From the NCBI GenBank assembly GCA_902702965.1, contig CACRXP010000880.1, forward strand, positions 173,284 through 237,283: DNA of 64,000 nt, given 5' to 3'. Within the stretch, counting starts at the first letter, position 1; each line of letters begins with the position of its first letter. The stretch is from Spirometra erinaceieuropaei (lineage: Eukaryota > Platyhelminthes > Cestoda > Diphyllobothriidea > Diphyllobothriidae). A program made the translations under genes and the position numbers. The notes below the pieces were generated by a model. That model ran no database searches. It saw nothing but the letters and a program-made list of their open reading frames with translations, and had not been told where the DNA came from. Of the stretch, positions 24,585 to 37,439 are shown piece after piece.

Positions 24585-26775
24585 TTCAATTCAATTCAGT
24601 TTAATTATTTTATTAAAGACCCGTCGGGGTCCCATCAAAGCAAGTAAAAATAAATTTACATGCGAATTTTAGACGAGGTAGGCAAAATCTGTACAAAGTG
24701 CAATACATAGTTTTTGAGATTAGAAGTCCGTTAAGCAGAATGAAAATGAAAAAAACGAGGGTTGAAAAAAAAGCTCCAAAGAAAAATTTAAAAATGGTTG
24801 TAGTAATTTAACTGGAGAAAAAAAACCCTCAGAAAAATAGCATCAGAAAAATACAGGGAGGACTAGCCTGCATGTGGCGGTACAGAATGGAATATAGTCC
24901 GACATCAACATGGCCGAAATAAATGTCCGCTGTATATGGCATTGTGTAACGGATTTCATAAAATGATACGTAGGCGGCTCGGTCAGGACTGGCCTGTATC
25001 GCCTTGAATAAGAAAAATAAGTGGCGAAATTGAAAACCAGTCTCGATCTGATAGGAACCCAGATTCGGTCTGTTACATTCATCAGAGTCCATCCGAGGAT
25101 AGGGCAAAGGAGATGCGACCAGATTACTAGTATATGGCGAATATAGAAGGCTTCGCCAAGAGCGTCGATGGAGCGCATTCAGTGAGGGCACGATGCATGA
25201 ACTGAAAAATTGGAATAATTAACATTTCTGTTGAGGGATCTTAGGTAGCGAGACTGCTCATAAAGGAAGGAAACGTGAACAGATACGGAAATTTAATAGC
25301 GGCATGCTAAATTCCCGGTGGCCCTTTCTCAGTGTCATAGAAAAAGTTGTCTGGGAAGGATGAGGAAAATAAAAGTTTAATCGAGTCAGTATTCAGATAA
25401 AGGCGTAGCCTTCTCTTAAGGGTGTGTAGATTTTCTGAAGATCTTATATTTATTGGAAGGTTATTCCAGAGGAAAGTATACCTGGAAGCGAAAAAATGGG
25501 AGCGCTTAGAGGTGGAGGACGCTGGAGGAGGTATAATTAGAGACGAGTTGCGAAGATTGTATGGACGACTACTAGGGGTAAGTGTTGAAATCCGAGGAGA
25601 AATTGAACTATGATTAATGCGAAAGAGGAGACAAAAGCCCGCTTCTAGTCTTCGAACCCATAAAAATTTCAGGTTAATTAGCTGGCATCTATCTGAGTAG
25701 GAGATATTGGGATGTTCCCTATCTAAAAGTTTTTTAGAAAACGTCTTTGGACATTTTCAATTTTTAAACGACTAGCTTCATTCATCAAACCAAAGAATGG
25801 GCAACAATACTCGAGAATGGGAAGTACAAACATACGATAGAGCCTTAATTTAATTTCAGGAAGATAGAAATTGTAAGAAATAAAGCCACAAATCTGGGCA
25901 GCTTTGGCTGTAATTCTGTCAGCGTGCGGCGAGAGATCAAGATTACTAGTGTAGCTTAAACCTAAATCCTTGATGTTGGTACATTCAGTCATAGGTGTGC
26001 CTTGAAAGACCACAGGTTGGGGTAGCCTATCAGGTCCAAAACACATATAACGACATTTAGACGGAGAGAATTCCATTAGCCATTTTGAGCTCCAAGCTGA
26101 GAGAGCAAGCAAGTCAGCATGGATTTGCTCCAGGCAATGAAGGCTCGTAGATTTATTGAAAGAATATACACATTTGAGATCATCGGCATAAATAAATGAT
26201 TGAGAATGTCTAACTGCTGCTGAAATATCATTTATGTAAAGCAAGAACAAAAGAGGACCTACAACGGTACCTTGTAGGACACCGCTTACAACAGGACTTT
26301 CACTGGAAAGTGAAGATCCCACCAAAACCTTTTGTTTACGATTAGACAGGTATGACCTGAGAAAGTCTATTAGTGGACTGCGAATTCCCATAGCTTACAA
26401 TTTAATCAAGAGTCTTTTATGTGGCACTTTATCAAAGGCTTTACTAAGATCAAAGTAAATAACGACAACAGACAGGTGATCATTACGAAGAGAGATAAGT
26501 AGATCGAGAAACGACAGATGACATGTTTCACAAGAGCGATCTGGTAAAAAACCATGCTGGGAAGGGCTAATCACTTGATTGGCTATGCAAAATTCGGTAA
26601 TGTTTACGGCGATAATTTTTTCAAAGATTTTGGCGAGAGAGGGTGTTTTATGGACACCTCGATAGTTCTGTACGTCAGAACGACAGCCAGACTTAAATAC
26701 TGAAATAATAATAGAAGTTTTCCAATAGTCAGGGAAGAAGCCATTTACGAGAAATACTGAAAATGTCTGCAGATA
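24585..26775 (-). pseudogene. CR1-like retrotransposon, reverse transcriptase and complete 3' end
   Basis: From 26775 leftwards the minus strand encodes PDYWKTSIIISVFKSGCRSD, then motif A IYFDLSKAFDKVPHKRLL. After one in-frame stop (TAA at 26397-26395) the frame 26391-25723 is intact. It carries SGVLQGTVVGPLLFLLYIND (motif B), FIYADDLK (motif C, YADD present) and the thumb LPILEYCCPFFG. A second stop follows IENVQRRFLKNF, and the C-terminal tail (YNLRNSSLIIPPP, FASRYTFLWNNLPINI, FYDTEKGPPGI) continues to about 25310. A ~700 bp 3' UTR then runs to an AATAAA-like end and a short TGAATTGAATT tail at about 24585. It is 5' truncated and the least decayed of the retrotransposons here. Confidence 0.85.
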
Positions 26776-27012
26776 CGCATCCCACGTGTATCAGTTGTTA
26801 GGTGTATAACCCCAGAAATCGGTGAGAGCGCGGGTGCGGTCGGAGACAAGCGCTTTCTGACGGATTTGCAGGAATTCTGCCTTGGAGCCCAATTGAAAGC
26901 TCGCAATGGGTGCTATGAATGCGACGGGTATGCCGCCTCGTAGATTTAACTGCAACTGCTTCAGGTGTTGTCGTAAGGGTAAGCCTAATTGCGAACCACA
27001 TGACATCCTCAG

Positions 27013-27830
27013 GGTATAAAATCTTCAGATAATCTGCACACTTTTAAGAGGAGGCTGCGCATTTGTCTGAATACTGACTTGATTAAACTTTTATTTCCTT
27101 ATCCTTCCCGGACGACGTTTTCTATGACACCAAGAAAGGGCCACCGGGAATTTGGGACGCCGCCATTAAATCACCGTCTTCTCTCACATTTCCTTATATT
27201 GTGTGTAGTATCGCTTCCTGATGTCCCCCACCGGAAATGTTAATTTTTTCGATTTTTCAGTCTCATCCATCATGCCCCTCACTGAAGGCGCTCCATCGAC
27301 GCTCTTTGTGGAATCCTCTGTATTCGCCATCTATTAGTAGTCTGGTCGCATCTCGATTGCCCCCTTCTCGGCTGAATGTAACCGATCGCATCTGGGTTCC
27401 TATCGCCGCGAGACTGGTTTTCTATTCGCCACTTTGACATGAATGGCCTCATCCGGCACATTAATTCTGCCTTGATGATGTCCGTTTCGAATATTTTACT
27501 CAATACCGCATATGGGACAGTTCTGTCTGACCCGCCTACTTACCCCTTCATGAAATCCATAATACACTGCCGCAAGCAGGCCAGTACTACCCACCTTTTA
27601 ACCTTTCATGGGCAACAGTTTTTTCTCCTATAATGCTAATCATGTCATATTCATTTTGCCTATTTATTAAGAGTTTTTTCACCGCTCACTCAGCATTCTT
27701 CGTAACAGACTACATATTCAATATCTATAAATTAAGTATTGTACAGATTCTGTCCACCTGCTCTAAAGTTCACGTAAAAAGTTATTCTTACTTGCTATGA
27801 CCAGACTCCCGCGGGTCTTGAATAAACAGC
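27013..27830 (+). mobile_element. CR1-like retrotransposon 3' end, plus-strand copy
   Basis: From GGGTATAAAATCTTCAGA this stretch matches, block by block, the last coding residues and the whole 3' UTR of the minus-strand element ending at 24585, including the segment reading GAAAGGGCCACCGGGAATTT and the terminal GTCTTGAATAAA. It starts mid-coding and is therefore heavily 5' truncated. With the neighbouring element it forms a head-to-head pair around about 240 bases of unrelated sequence (26776-27012). Confidence 0.8.
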
Positions 27831-28514
27831 CGGCGTTTGCACAACAACAAATCATTCAGGTTACGAAGTCAGGCACCAAACCACAAGGACGGATTTCTCC
27901 TTGAGGATTTACCAGCCAATATGTTTGTCTCGTTTACAATCGACTATATGATCCAAGTCTGTCAGGGTCTCGTAAAGAGACCGTTTTATATTTGGCGTCT
28001 CGGCTCCAGAAAGTCCGCTTAATTTAATTCATTTATTAAGACATGCAGTTAATGTTGGCGGCGGAGTTTTCACGCAAAAGTAAATACCTCGAATGTCTGG
28101 AGTTTTGGAAGAGTAATGAATATGGGCAATTTCTACCATATGCATGCCTTATTGTTTTGTCTCCTTGTACTGACGATTTTCACTGTCAGCCCATTCCGCA
28201 ATCTCTTCCGGAAGTTGCAATATTGTTCTACCCACCCTGCCTATATTCTGTCCAAATTATGATCCACTTTTTGAATGGACTTGATTTGATTCTCCTACCT
28301 TGTTGACACTGTCCATTGTCTGCTCCACCTGTATGGCAATGCATACGCGACGATTATGCGGCTCTCAAAACACCCCTGTACTGCGGACTCAACCGTGTCC
28401 CAAAGTTGACCTTGCGAGAAATGCCAGCTTCGGCATTAATTCATTTCCGAAATTCCTGTCGACGGTGGCCTTCTTGAATCTGTCCATAGCAGTGGAGTGA
28501 GATGTTACAACAAA

Positions 28515-28815
28515 AGGCCTGGTAGGCATCTGGTAGATTCTAGGTGAATTACTTAGGAAGTCCTGCTTGGGCAGTCAACTTACTGTAACAGATTTGGTGG
28601 ATTCCAGACGTTGCAGTAGGTTGGTCGGGAAACTTGACCCAAATGTGATTAAACTCGCGTCGTCCGGCGAGGCCTAGTAGTTCGAGTGGTTAAAGCGTTG
28701 ACTGTATTAAAGCCTTCCCCTTACTGCGTGGGTTCCAATCCCACCGAGGCGCCGAGTTTTTTACAGTTGGGTCAATATGAATTATTCAAAATCTGCCAAA
28801 ACATCTATGAAAAGG
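28515..28815 (+). repeat. tRNA-bearing dispersed repeat, copy 1
   Basis: A ~300-bp unit shared with 45.05-45.35 kb. It contains a tRNA-like stretch (about 28670-28752) with D-arm AGTTCGAGTGGTTAAAG and a perfect T-arm GTGGG-TTCCAAT-CCCAC. The flanks (GATTCTAGGTGAATTACTTA, TTGACCCAAATGTGATTAAA, CAGTTGGGTCAATATGAATT) are also conserved, so this is a repeat carrying a tRNA rather than a free tRNA gene. The anticodon is ambiguous because the anticodon arm and variable region do not fold cleanly. Confidence 0.7.
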
Positions 28816-29113
28816 CCAAGTCATTATATGCATCTTACAAGTCGGAATGGTGAATATCATTGCCGCTTCAGGCGTGCATTTGAGAAAATTTATACTCACA
28901 TTCAGTCCCGTCGAATTTGCGAGAGTATGGAAAACACAGATGTCAACGACACATCTGTGCGGGGAAAAATTCCGATCCTACCAGTAGTATTTGAAACTGC
29001 GACCTTCGAACGGGCGATTAACGTCCCTGACCACACGTACTCGGTCGCACAAACGGCGGTCAAAAATACTATAATCTCAGGAAATCTCTCGATCTTCGGA
29101 AATTGTCCGAAAT

Positions 29114-29199
29114 CCTCGTCTCGAGATGGGCTCGAACTTTCACACAGTCTTGGCAGGGTAGGAGCAGATGCCCTTACACCACCGATGGCAGCAACGAGG
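29114..29199 (-). repeat. Possible tRNA-like sequence
   Basis: On the minus strand a seven-base acceptor-like stem (CCTCGTT with GACGAGG, one G-T pair), a D-arm-like TGCC...GGCA with GGTGG, and a B-box-like AGTTCGAGCC lie at tRNA spacing. The T-stem and anticodon arm pair poorly. It may be a decayed tRNA-derived repeat. Confidence 0.35.
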
Positions 29200-29209
29200 T
29201 TATAAAGTA

Positions 29210-31755
29210 TAATTGATCAAATGTCACTAATTGCCAAGACAACTGCAAAGATGGGTATTTCGCTATTAGTTCACCCATGCTAAGAGGACAAAAAGCCTGG
29301 CGACCTTAGTGTATGTCACCTACGGGGACGAAAAATGTACGTAACGTTTAGGTCTCCTTCGAAAATTCTTAGGAGTGTAAAAAATGTAGATTAGTTGGAG
29401 GGGGAACGGCAAAATCTGAAAAAGTGTATTTTTCGTTTGCTTGGTAAAGGAACCAGTCGTACCAGAAATTAACATAAGACAACGTGTGCAAATATAACAT
29501 CAACTTCAGCACAAATAACGTTGGGATAAAAGACATCGCGTCTACAGAGCTCAAGGGACCAGTGGACCTTTCGTTCGTTTGAAAAGTGCATCAGAATGGT
29601 TCACGCGCCTTCCTATTGTCATTCAGTTCAGGCAGCATCAGCACCGCTCTGTGTAAACACCCAAATGCTGTATCGTCGTTGGATGCCTCACCAAATGGCG
29701 ATGTCAAAAACTGGGCTGCGTTTGGAGAGCTGAAGAGAAAAAAGTCGAAGAAGGTTAAGAAGATTACACAAAATGGGGTCCAGCTCGCAGCAAAACTCCT
29801 TCTTCTCGGCAGACCTTCAAACGGAATCCGATGCCGGTGATAGAGAAACCACCGAAAGGCAAACCGACAAAGTCCGCATGAAGGGTTTGCCATCATTTTT
29901 ATGAAAAGGCGTTAGTACTGACGAAAATAGCATAGCCAACTAGAGTATAATTATTCCTGATATCGAATTTCCATCAAAAAACCAGAACGTCAAGTGACAA
30001 ACCAGACATCTTGGCCGGAAACGAAACACCGGCCTAAAAGAGGCTCCTGTGTGCACTTCTTGGAGTGCAAAGGGAAGGATCGAACACGACCTTAACCCTT
30101 TTCGAACATAGTGAGGTGCCGTCCTTCAAGAAGGAAAATCTGTTGTCATACACAAAGTTTTTTGTTAAGGAAGCGCAGATCAACAATACAGAGCCCGTCT
30201 TGGGAAGGGCAACGTTCAAATTACTCAGACATTTTGCTCACCGAGGTGAGGGTTGCGCTGTATCTACTAGATCTTTTACCAATAGATTCTAGAGATCATA
30301 TTATGATGTTCTTCAAATATCCCACAATCTCCCAGCCTAACTCACTTAAAAAATTTTAAAAAATGCCTAGAAGGGAGATTCCTCCAGGGTGCGAACGCAA
30401 GTTTCAGCAATACCGTGAAACATATAGCGAATCTTTTAAAGAAGAAATAAGATGTGGAAGCGTTTTAGACTAATGGGGAATATCGAAAACTGGCAAGAAT
30501 ACGAACGACAACGGAATGTCTGTAAGTATGGGCTTAGTTGGCTTCGAAGGAACTATGGCATAAACATACTGCGAAGATCTCTGGAGCATCCTGCAATTTT
30601 TGCGTTTGAATGCATCATGAGAAAAGAGACTATGACCCGATCACGGCATTGAGTAGTGGACGGGGGTAACCAAATGAAATTAATGATCTTCTGTAGCTTC
30701 CTTCAGTCGATATTCACTCATGAAACAAATACTCCTAGCCCCACCCACAAAAACGGCAGAATTGTGCATCACTTGCACTCGAAACTTATCTAGGCTTCTC
30801 GCACACATCGGCTGAAATCTACAAAATCCCCTATTCCATATAGAATTCATCGATTTGCCCGTCAAGAATTGGCCGACGTACTGTACGAGCTGATGCCTAT
30901 GATATTCCAAAAGTCCAGATCATTAGTAATCTCGGAATCCCCTAGATTGAGTGGACAACTGACATTCACATTACTGGACTGTGGAGAATAGAATTCCCAT
31001 ACGACAGCGAAAGCAGGTTGAACTTAACCTCCTTACGGTCCCCAACCACATCACAGAGCCAAGAGTGTTTATTCAATTTAGAGATTCGCCACGAAATTTT
31101 GTCGCAACTCGGGGAAAATGACTATGCAAATCAAAATGTCTTTTGCAGTTAGCAAGCCAATGAAGTAGAACTTCGGTGGCTGTATAGCTCTGAGAGAAGG
31201 GTACGAATAAATCTAAAAAATGCGCTTTCACAGACCTGCTGGCATTTCTCGGTTTGCATCTGATAATGTCGACCACGAACAGTCTACACCACTGCTGCGA
31301 TGAGCCGAAAATGGAACCGCTGTGATTCAGGAATTACAGTAGTCAGGCTACGCCGAGTCTGTGTGGGACCTTTTTTTACTATGGTCTACGGGTATGGAAC
31401 GTGTTTAACGGCAATTTCAGGTCATTATCAGTCGTTGTCAGACCCGTACAAGCTACCGGGGCACAGGAGATGGGAGAGAGGGAGAGAAAAACTCTGAGGT
31501 CGATCCAGCTCACACTAAGCGCTTCATAGCCACTCTCTGACTATAGAAGCGAGATTAACAGCCAATTCAGCCATCAAAAGTGGTGATTCATTGGGTTTTC
31601 ATCTTGTAGGATGGCTTGGCCATTCGTAGGATGAGTGGTGTGGGCCTAATGACTCGTGCTACATGTTACTCCTTATGACGATCTCACCTGTGTGCGATCG
31701 GAGACCCCTCATTAAAGCCTAGTATGTGAAACATACTCAGACAGGCTGCTCAGGG
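29210..31755. other. No recognisable feature downstream of the 32-kb gene
   Basis: Several frames of 60-100 codons on both strands; none carries a known motif. A frame ending near 29900 (FFSADLQTESDAGD) is plausible in composition but has no partner. Confidence 0.4.
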
Positions 31756-31758
31756 ACT

Positions 31759-33339
31759 TCAGTCACTGCGCTCGTCTTGACCGTTAATTGCTGTTGGAAC
31801 AGGTTGAATGTGGGAAGGCCGAAGTGGGATCGGTGCAGAGTAGGCCTGCTTCGCCACAGGGCCGGAGAAATACTCTTTAGTTTTCTCCATTTCAAGGCCT
31901 TTTCTGTTTACTAGATTTGAAGAAAGACAAACTGGGGGCATCACATAACTGAAGCTTGTTGCTGAGAAACACGCATGAGACCGGCTTGGTCACTTCCGGT
32001 TTCTTCGTGGGTGACCAGTTCATAACTTTATATGGGTCGATTCCATGCTGCCGTGGAATCCGGTTCAAATTCCATTGCGTCAGCATCAGTTGAGGTGTCC
32101 CTGGCCGATTACGGCTAACAAGCCCCAAAGGGATATATTTTAGTGTTCCCAATTTTGGCGGTTGCACCCCTAAATGAATTCATTTTCCGAGGATTTGAGC
32201 GCAATATATTCAGCCACCCCCCAAAAAAATTCAATCCAGAAAAACCAATGTATGTATTCTAAGCTATGTCACGCAGCTCGAGGACGATTTTGGAAGCGTC
32301 CTGGTACGACAGTCTGAACTACCCAGTGAAAATAAATAACGACAACGTCTGTGTGAATTAATATGGGCGGCTATAATACGCTCTTATCCATTCCGATATG
32401 GCTAAGTTCTTCTCTAACTTATCAGGAAAATCCTGGCAAATCATCAATATACCGAGTTTCCACGTACAACCTGGCCAACTAGACCTTTCAGCATCTTTAG
32501 GAAAAACTTTTCCGACTTTGCTGACGGTATTCAGTGGTGGCGGTGGATTGCTTTCGGAAATCTTCGCGTCTTTCTTCCCAAGAACAGATTTACTGAATTC
32601 TGCCTTTCCGGTTGCCCTACCCGACTTCTCACGAGTTTGATTCGCAACTGATCCATCACACAGACGAGTCCTTGCACTACCTTTAATGAGGTGTTTGTTC
32701 TTACGCTGATCACTTGCTACACAGCAAAAGCAGTTGACTGATCTAGTTTGATTCTACGGGAATAGAAACCTCACATGAACTTTCTTCACATATAATGAAC
32801 ACTTGTTTGAATTAGGGCTCCTATTCCCGTGTCCTACCTTTTAGCTACTTAATTAACCTGAAATTCGATCCATAATTTCTCGAAGGGCTCCGTACACGAC
32901 AGAGCTCAAACATTTCAAGCTACCTAGATCGAATAAGTAGACAACATAAAGGAATTTTGTTCATTTGGGGTCTTTTCCGTGTCCTACCGTTCTTTGTGCA
33001 AGTAGCGCCTTCTTACTTAAATATTTGTGTACAGGCCAAAGATAACGTAACCAGTTTTCTGCTGATTTGGATTTGTCTCGGAAAAAAATTACTGGAAATC
33101 TTCGCCTCCATTTAGCGTCCAGACCTGCTATTCCAAATATGCTGATCTGCCATCCGGATCGTCGGTCTGACTGACGGTAGGAAATCTCGGCGACCAATCC
33201 TTGCATGCGGTTTGAAAGAACAAGTGGATCTACAGGGCACCTCATGTAGCGAATTTGAGACAGTTGACTTCATCAGTTTGCCGCCGCGCGCTTCGTTTGG
33301 CTTCGGAGGGGACTTAACAAGGGTAAATGCTGAAGCCAT
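31759..33339 (-). CDS. Unidentified four-exon gene encoding a basic protein
   Basis: Proposed exons are 33339-33234, 32716-32471, 32169-31945 and 31910-31759, ending in TGA. All joins are GT-AG and phase 1. The last intron is 34 nt (31944-31911) and the exon lengths fit the frame exactly. The start codon follows a strong acceptor (CATTCTCCAG|C) by one base, as in akirin. The predicted product is about 242 aa. Residues 1-35 are basic and Pro rich. Residues 36-117 are Lys/Arg/Ser rich with a PPPP run, probably disordered. Residues 118-193 hold short motifs such as GTLKYIPLGL, HGIDPYKV and NWSPTKKPEV. The C-terminus has GLEMEKTKEYFSGPV and ends in a polar tail. No signal peptide, membrane segment or known domain was recognised. 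The exon 1 to exon 2 join (donor GTAGAT at 33233) is the weakest link; the later three exons support each other. Confidence 0.55.
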
Positions 33340-33355
33340 GCTGGAGAATGGTTGT
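33340..33355 (-). promoter_or_regulatory. Splice acceptor next to the start codon of the 32-kb gene
   Basis: AACAACCATTCTCCAG on the minus strand ends one base before an ATG that opens a clean coding frame. The arrangement matches akirin and suggests spliced-leader addition. Confidence 0.4.
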
Positions 33356-33585
33356 TTTCAGAAATTCATTAAAGGGAACTTGGAGCTTCATTGAGGCAAT
33401 GTATGCTAGTTAATCGGAGAGCCGGTTAACTGGGCCAGACGCTTACTAGTGAAATGTTAGAGAACAAAAACAAATTGTGCTCATTACCGCGAATTTGCTC
33501 AAGTCGTTCAACCACTCTGCTTACTTGTGCCGGTGACTGTCTCAGGTCAGAGGTGGCCAAGAAGACAAACTTGAGAGGATAACTT

Positions 33586-33990
33586 GCCTTTCGGGGGGGT
33601 GGCGAGGAAATCACCCCGATGGTCAGAAGCTCAGTCAAACGGGTCTAAAACGGCCTGTGGTCGACGTGGCACTGCACGCGGCAAAACGACCACGTCAGCT
33701 AGATGCCGATGATGGTGATGATTACACGTCATCCGGCCAGACGGTCTGACGGCCGAGGGTGCAAAAGTCGCGAGGATGAGGGGAGGGGGGGTGATTAGGA
33801 GGACGGGCAGGGGTGGAGAGAACGAGAGCAGCAGTTTTTTGGAGCCTCTCGATAAGATACTGTGTCGGCTGCTTGGTTCAAGCAAATTCCGGTCCCTCGT
33901 TTTGCGTATTCACGCGGTTCACTTGCGCACGGCCGTAATGCCGCTGGTAAAATTGTTCTACTAGACCAAATAATAAGTCAAAAGCCCAGC
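33586..33990 (+). repeat. Dispersed repeat A, copy 1
   Basis: A ~400-bp unit sharing many blocks with 43757-44320, for example GAAATCACCCCGATGGTCAG, ACGACCACGTCAGCTAGATG and GCGTATTCACGCGGTT. Purine rich in the middle. No coding function is apparent. Confidence 0.75.
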
Positions 33991-34522
33991 AGCATTAATC
34001 GCCAGCCGACGGGAAAAATTTGCGTAGCAAAGTTTACACTCAAATGTGCGATATGACAGAAGGACAATCTGCTCGAAAGACGCCAGTGACTATTCCAAAA
34101 GCTAAGACGAGGTAGTGGGAGGACTCCACCGTCGAGGGGGCCCCTAGCCATTGGTTATCTACCCTGACCAGCCAGTTCAAAGACCCAAAATGTCTTCGCC
34201 CGATGGAGACTGGTTCACCGGCGTGCGCTGCAATTACCTCTTGTAAAGTCATTAACATCCGTCCGTGATGCACTGGCGTTTACAGGTGGGAGATGCATGA
34301 CCGGTTACCTAACAAAGCCATAAAGTTCAAGCTCAACAGGGAGTGGGGGAAGAATGGCGAGGCAAACTAGCAACGTCACAAACCTCTCCCCTGTTAAGAG
34401 TACCAGACTGACAGGAATACCGCATGGTACATCACACAGTCACAACTAGAGTCGACTGCTCACTCATTAACTTCTGATTTAGTGTGCTGTACAGCACTAA
34501 AAGCAGATCAGTCTTACGACTA

Positions 34523-35515
34523 CAGTAGGTGGGTTAACTGATGAAATGTCAACCGAAATTCGGAAATACGTTTTCCACTCGAAAAGGCTAGTTAAACAGG
34601 GTTGTAAAACTAATCATCGTGCAGCATAATTCTATGATAACTCAGTTACCTCAGGATGCCGGCTTTCGAACGAATTTCTTTCCGGCTGCATGCAAAAACT
34701 ATACTCTACAAAAATTACTGCTTAATTAGCATGCATTTGTCTCATTGGTTTTCTATGTCCTTAAAAATGCAACTACATGTCGTGGAAAACATGCATTTAT
34801 GCATTTATTCTTTTGCTCATTCGGCAGGAAATGACGTTTTCTTCCAAGTTTATACTTAATGAAAGGTTATAATTAGGTTTTCAAAAAGTTTCTAATTATG
34901 GGATTGTTAATACCGTGAAATAGCCGTTCATAAAACGTCATGCCTCTGCATTTACCAGTGTGGATTGTTAAGTTAACAATATGGCTCAAATCCACTGCTA
35001 AATTTTATGAACCCCATATGGTCTCCTCTTAATAATGTAGAGAAATGTAGGCTTTTCCGTATGCGGAAAATATACGGCTTGTAGTTTGGAAACCCTGAGT
35101 GCAAGTGTAACGGCAGGTCGGAGTTCGAAATTATTCGGGAATTGGAAAAGGTTTTGGAGACCGAATTATATCCCTACTTCGAGTAGGAAATTTGAAAAAG
35201 ACGTAATTTCCTATCAAATGAACAAAAGAATTAATACTTTTCTGCATGTTTTCCACGAAATACAATTGAATTTTTAAGGGCATCGAAAGTCAATGAGAAA
35301 AATCCATGTTACATAAGTAGTCATTTTTTGTAGAGTACAGTTTTTGCATGCAACCGGAAAGAAGTTTGTTCGAAAGCCGGCATCCAGAGGTAACTGAATT
35401 ATTATAGAATTGTGCTGCATGATGATTAATTTTACAACCCTACTTAATCAAGCTTTTCGAAATAAAAACGTATTTCGGAAGTTCGGTTGACATTTTATGA
35501 GTTAGTCCACCTACG
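34523..35515 (+). mobile_element. Foldback DNA element copy
   Basis: Starts TA-CAGTAGGTGGGTTAACTG and ends GAGTTAGTCCACCTACG. The two arms of about 380 bp are imperfect reverse complements around a ~240-bp centre containing GCCGTTCATAAAACGTCATG. No transposase frame is present. Confidence 0.85.
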
Positions 35516-36120
35516 TTAAGTTTCATGTCCTCTCTCCTGGGCGCTCCGCTGGCAATATCGCCTTTCTTGCACCCTATTTTCTGTTTATCAGGAATTTCTG
35601 CGAGAAAGCAAAGGCAGATGAGGTCAGCGACTGTCTTAAGAAGGCCGCAACATCAAATTAGCAGTGAGTGGCGCGTTGTGGCTGGCAGACGGAATGTCAC
35701 CTTTGGACTTGTGTCGCCGAAACAATGGCCACGTTGAATCCCCAAGAGTACAGAGTCCACGGTGGAGGGGGGGGGGTAAAGTACAAATGTCTCTACTCCA
35801 CCTGCCCATGCAACTGCACAAGACTGGATGGACCAGTTTGTTATGGTGTCCTCCAGTGCGCGCCACGGTTCCTGCTCATCTGCCTCCGATGGTTCAGAAA
35901 CGAGGACGTTTTTTTGTGCATGAAGGAGGAGAACTTGGAGTTTTTGCTGCTAGTGTTTGAAAAGTTCTACTTCAATGCACTTTTAAAACAAAAATGCCAA
36001 GATAGTTTATCTTATGACCTTCTAAAGACCTCACAAGCTAGATTCAGCAGTTGCGTTAAATCGGTGAGAATGTACTCAGAGCTCCACAATCATCAGGTTA
36101 ACTTCCGTGTTGTAGGAAAA

Positions 36121-36450
36121 GGTAAAATGTGGTTATATAGCCCCACCTGATGGACACAATACTGTTCGGGTTGAGTTTAAGGTTAGGGCTTCGGATTAGG
36201 TGTTATGGCTAGGAGTTATGGTTAGGAGTTACGGTTAGGGATTAGAGTTAGGGGTTAGGGCAACAATTTCTCAACTCCTCAAAGTACAACCGTGCATCCC
36301 CAATAGCTTTTCTTTTGCATACAACTACTTGACCTCGTCGCCGGTGCGTTCACCGGTCCCACCTGTAAAAGCTCCTATTACCACCGGTCCCGTGTTAGAG
36401 GTGGCTGGAGTTTTTTTACTTCAGGTGGAGGCACATAACCATATATGACC
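36121..36450 (+). mobile_element. Short inverted-repeat element with telomere-like core, copy 1
   Basis: Begins AAAATGTGGTTATATAGCCCCACCTG and ends with the inverse (GGTGGAGGCACATAACCATAT). Between them lie degenerate TTAGGG-like units (36175-36262), then a conserved segment with GCATACAACTACTTGACCTC and GTCCCACCTGTAAAAGCTCC. No coding frame. Confidence 0.72.
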
Positions 36451-37439
36451 TAGGAAAAGACAGAAGTCACCAAAATGAGGAATTTATTGCACACAGTACT
36501 CTGAGTTGTCCTGTCAGGCGGAAGTGGTCGCTGGCGAAGCCAGGGCTGGTGTTGACTGCGTCCAGTCATACCTGAGAGTCCGTAAGACAATGGTGGCAGC
36601 CACTTTCGTATGTTTGTGGGACAATCTTAAAGGGTGTCCAAATGGCGTGTGTTGATTTGTCAAGAGGTGGTGTGCAAGCGGACGGTGTCGCATCCTCACG
36701 GGTGTGGCGCATGGACAGTTGCGACTCTGTAGACACACGTCTGTCCGAGTTGAAATCGGTCGGGTGGATGCAGTTCAACACGCCTGGGCCGCTCGCTGCG
36801 AAGGTGGATAACTTTGAGGCAAAGGGACCCTAAACCGGGACGCCAGACATGGCTATGATGCCTGCCGGCAACAAGGCTATGGTTAGGGTTAGGACACGGG
36901 GATAAGCATCCTTCCTGAAATTTGGCTCAAGGACATCTGTGTTACGGTGGGAGGGGGGGAGTGGAGGGGGAGTACCTTTTCCCGCGTCCCGCCAAATCAG
37001 ATCTGCTCTGATCCCACTTCACCCATCCCACCTTTGAACTAATCCAACGACAAGGCAAGGTCAAAAAGACCGGTGGCTGGAGTGAGCACAGTGGCTGGAA
37101 AAGCTGAACAGATCGATTCGACTACCTACCGGGCTTCAATGGGGGCAGCTCCGATCTCACAAAAATGTGGGTATCGCATGGGTCACATCTAGAAGGACAA
37201 AAAGTCCTTTCGAGTGCTAAAACGGTAATTTATAGTAGTTCGCTGAGAATTATGCTCCAGACTCAAGGAATGTGAGCATATGCTGTGCCATGATCAGCAA
37301 ACCATGGTCCTTGCAGCCTGGTATGCGCTGGCAGTTCTCTGGTACCTGGTTCCCTGCCGATAGATGGTCCTGCGCTCCCACTGGGTATACAGATCGTGAG
37401 TATGGCTGCCCAGTCACTTTCGACTTTCTGACCCGCAGT

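Noticed and set aside
28777..29205. 142-codon plus-strand frame
   Set aside because: It starts inside the tRNA-bearing repeat and ends inside a tRNA-like sequence, so coding is unlikely.
35525..36150. 160-codon plus-strand frame
   Set aside because: It crosses a G10 run and continues into an inverted-repeat element; no domain is visible.
36175..36262. TTAGGG-like repeats read as an ancient chromosome end
   Set aside because: The tract lies inside a small element with defined inverted termini that recurs twice more, so transposition is simpler.
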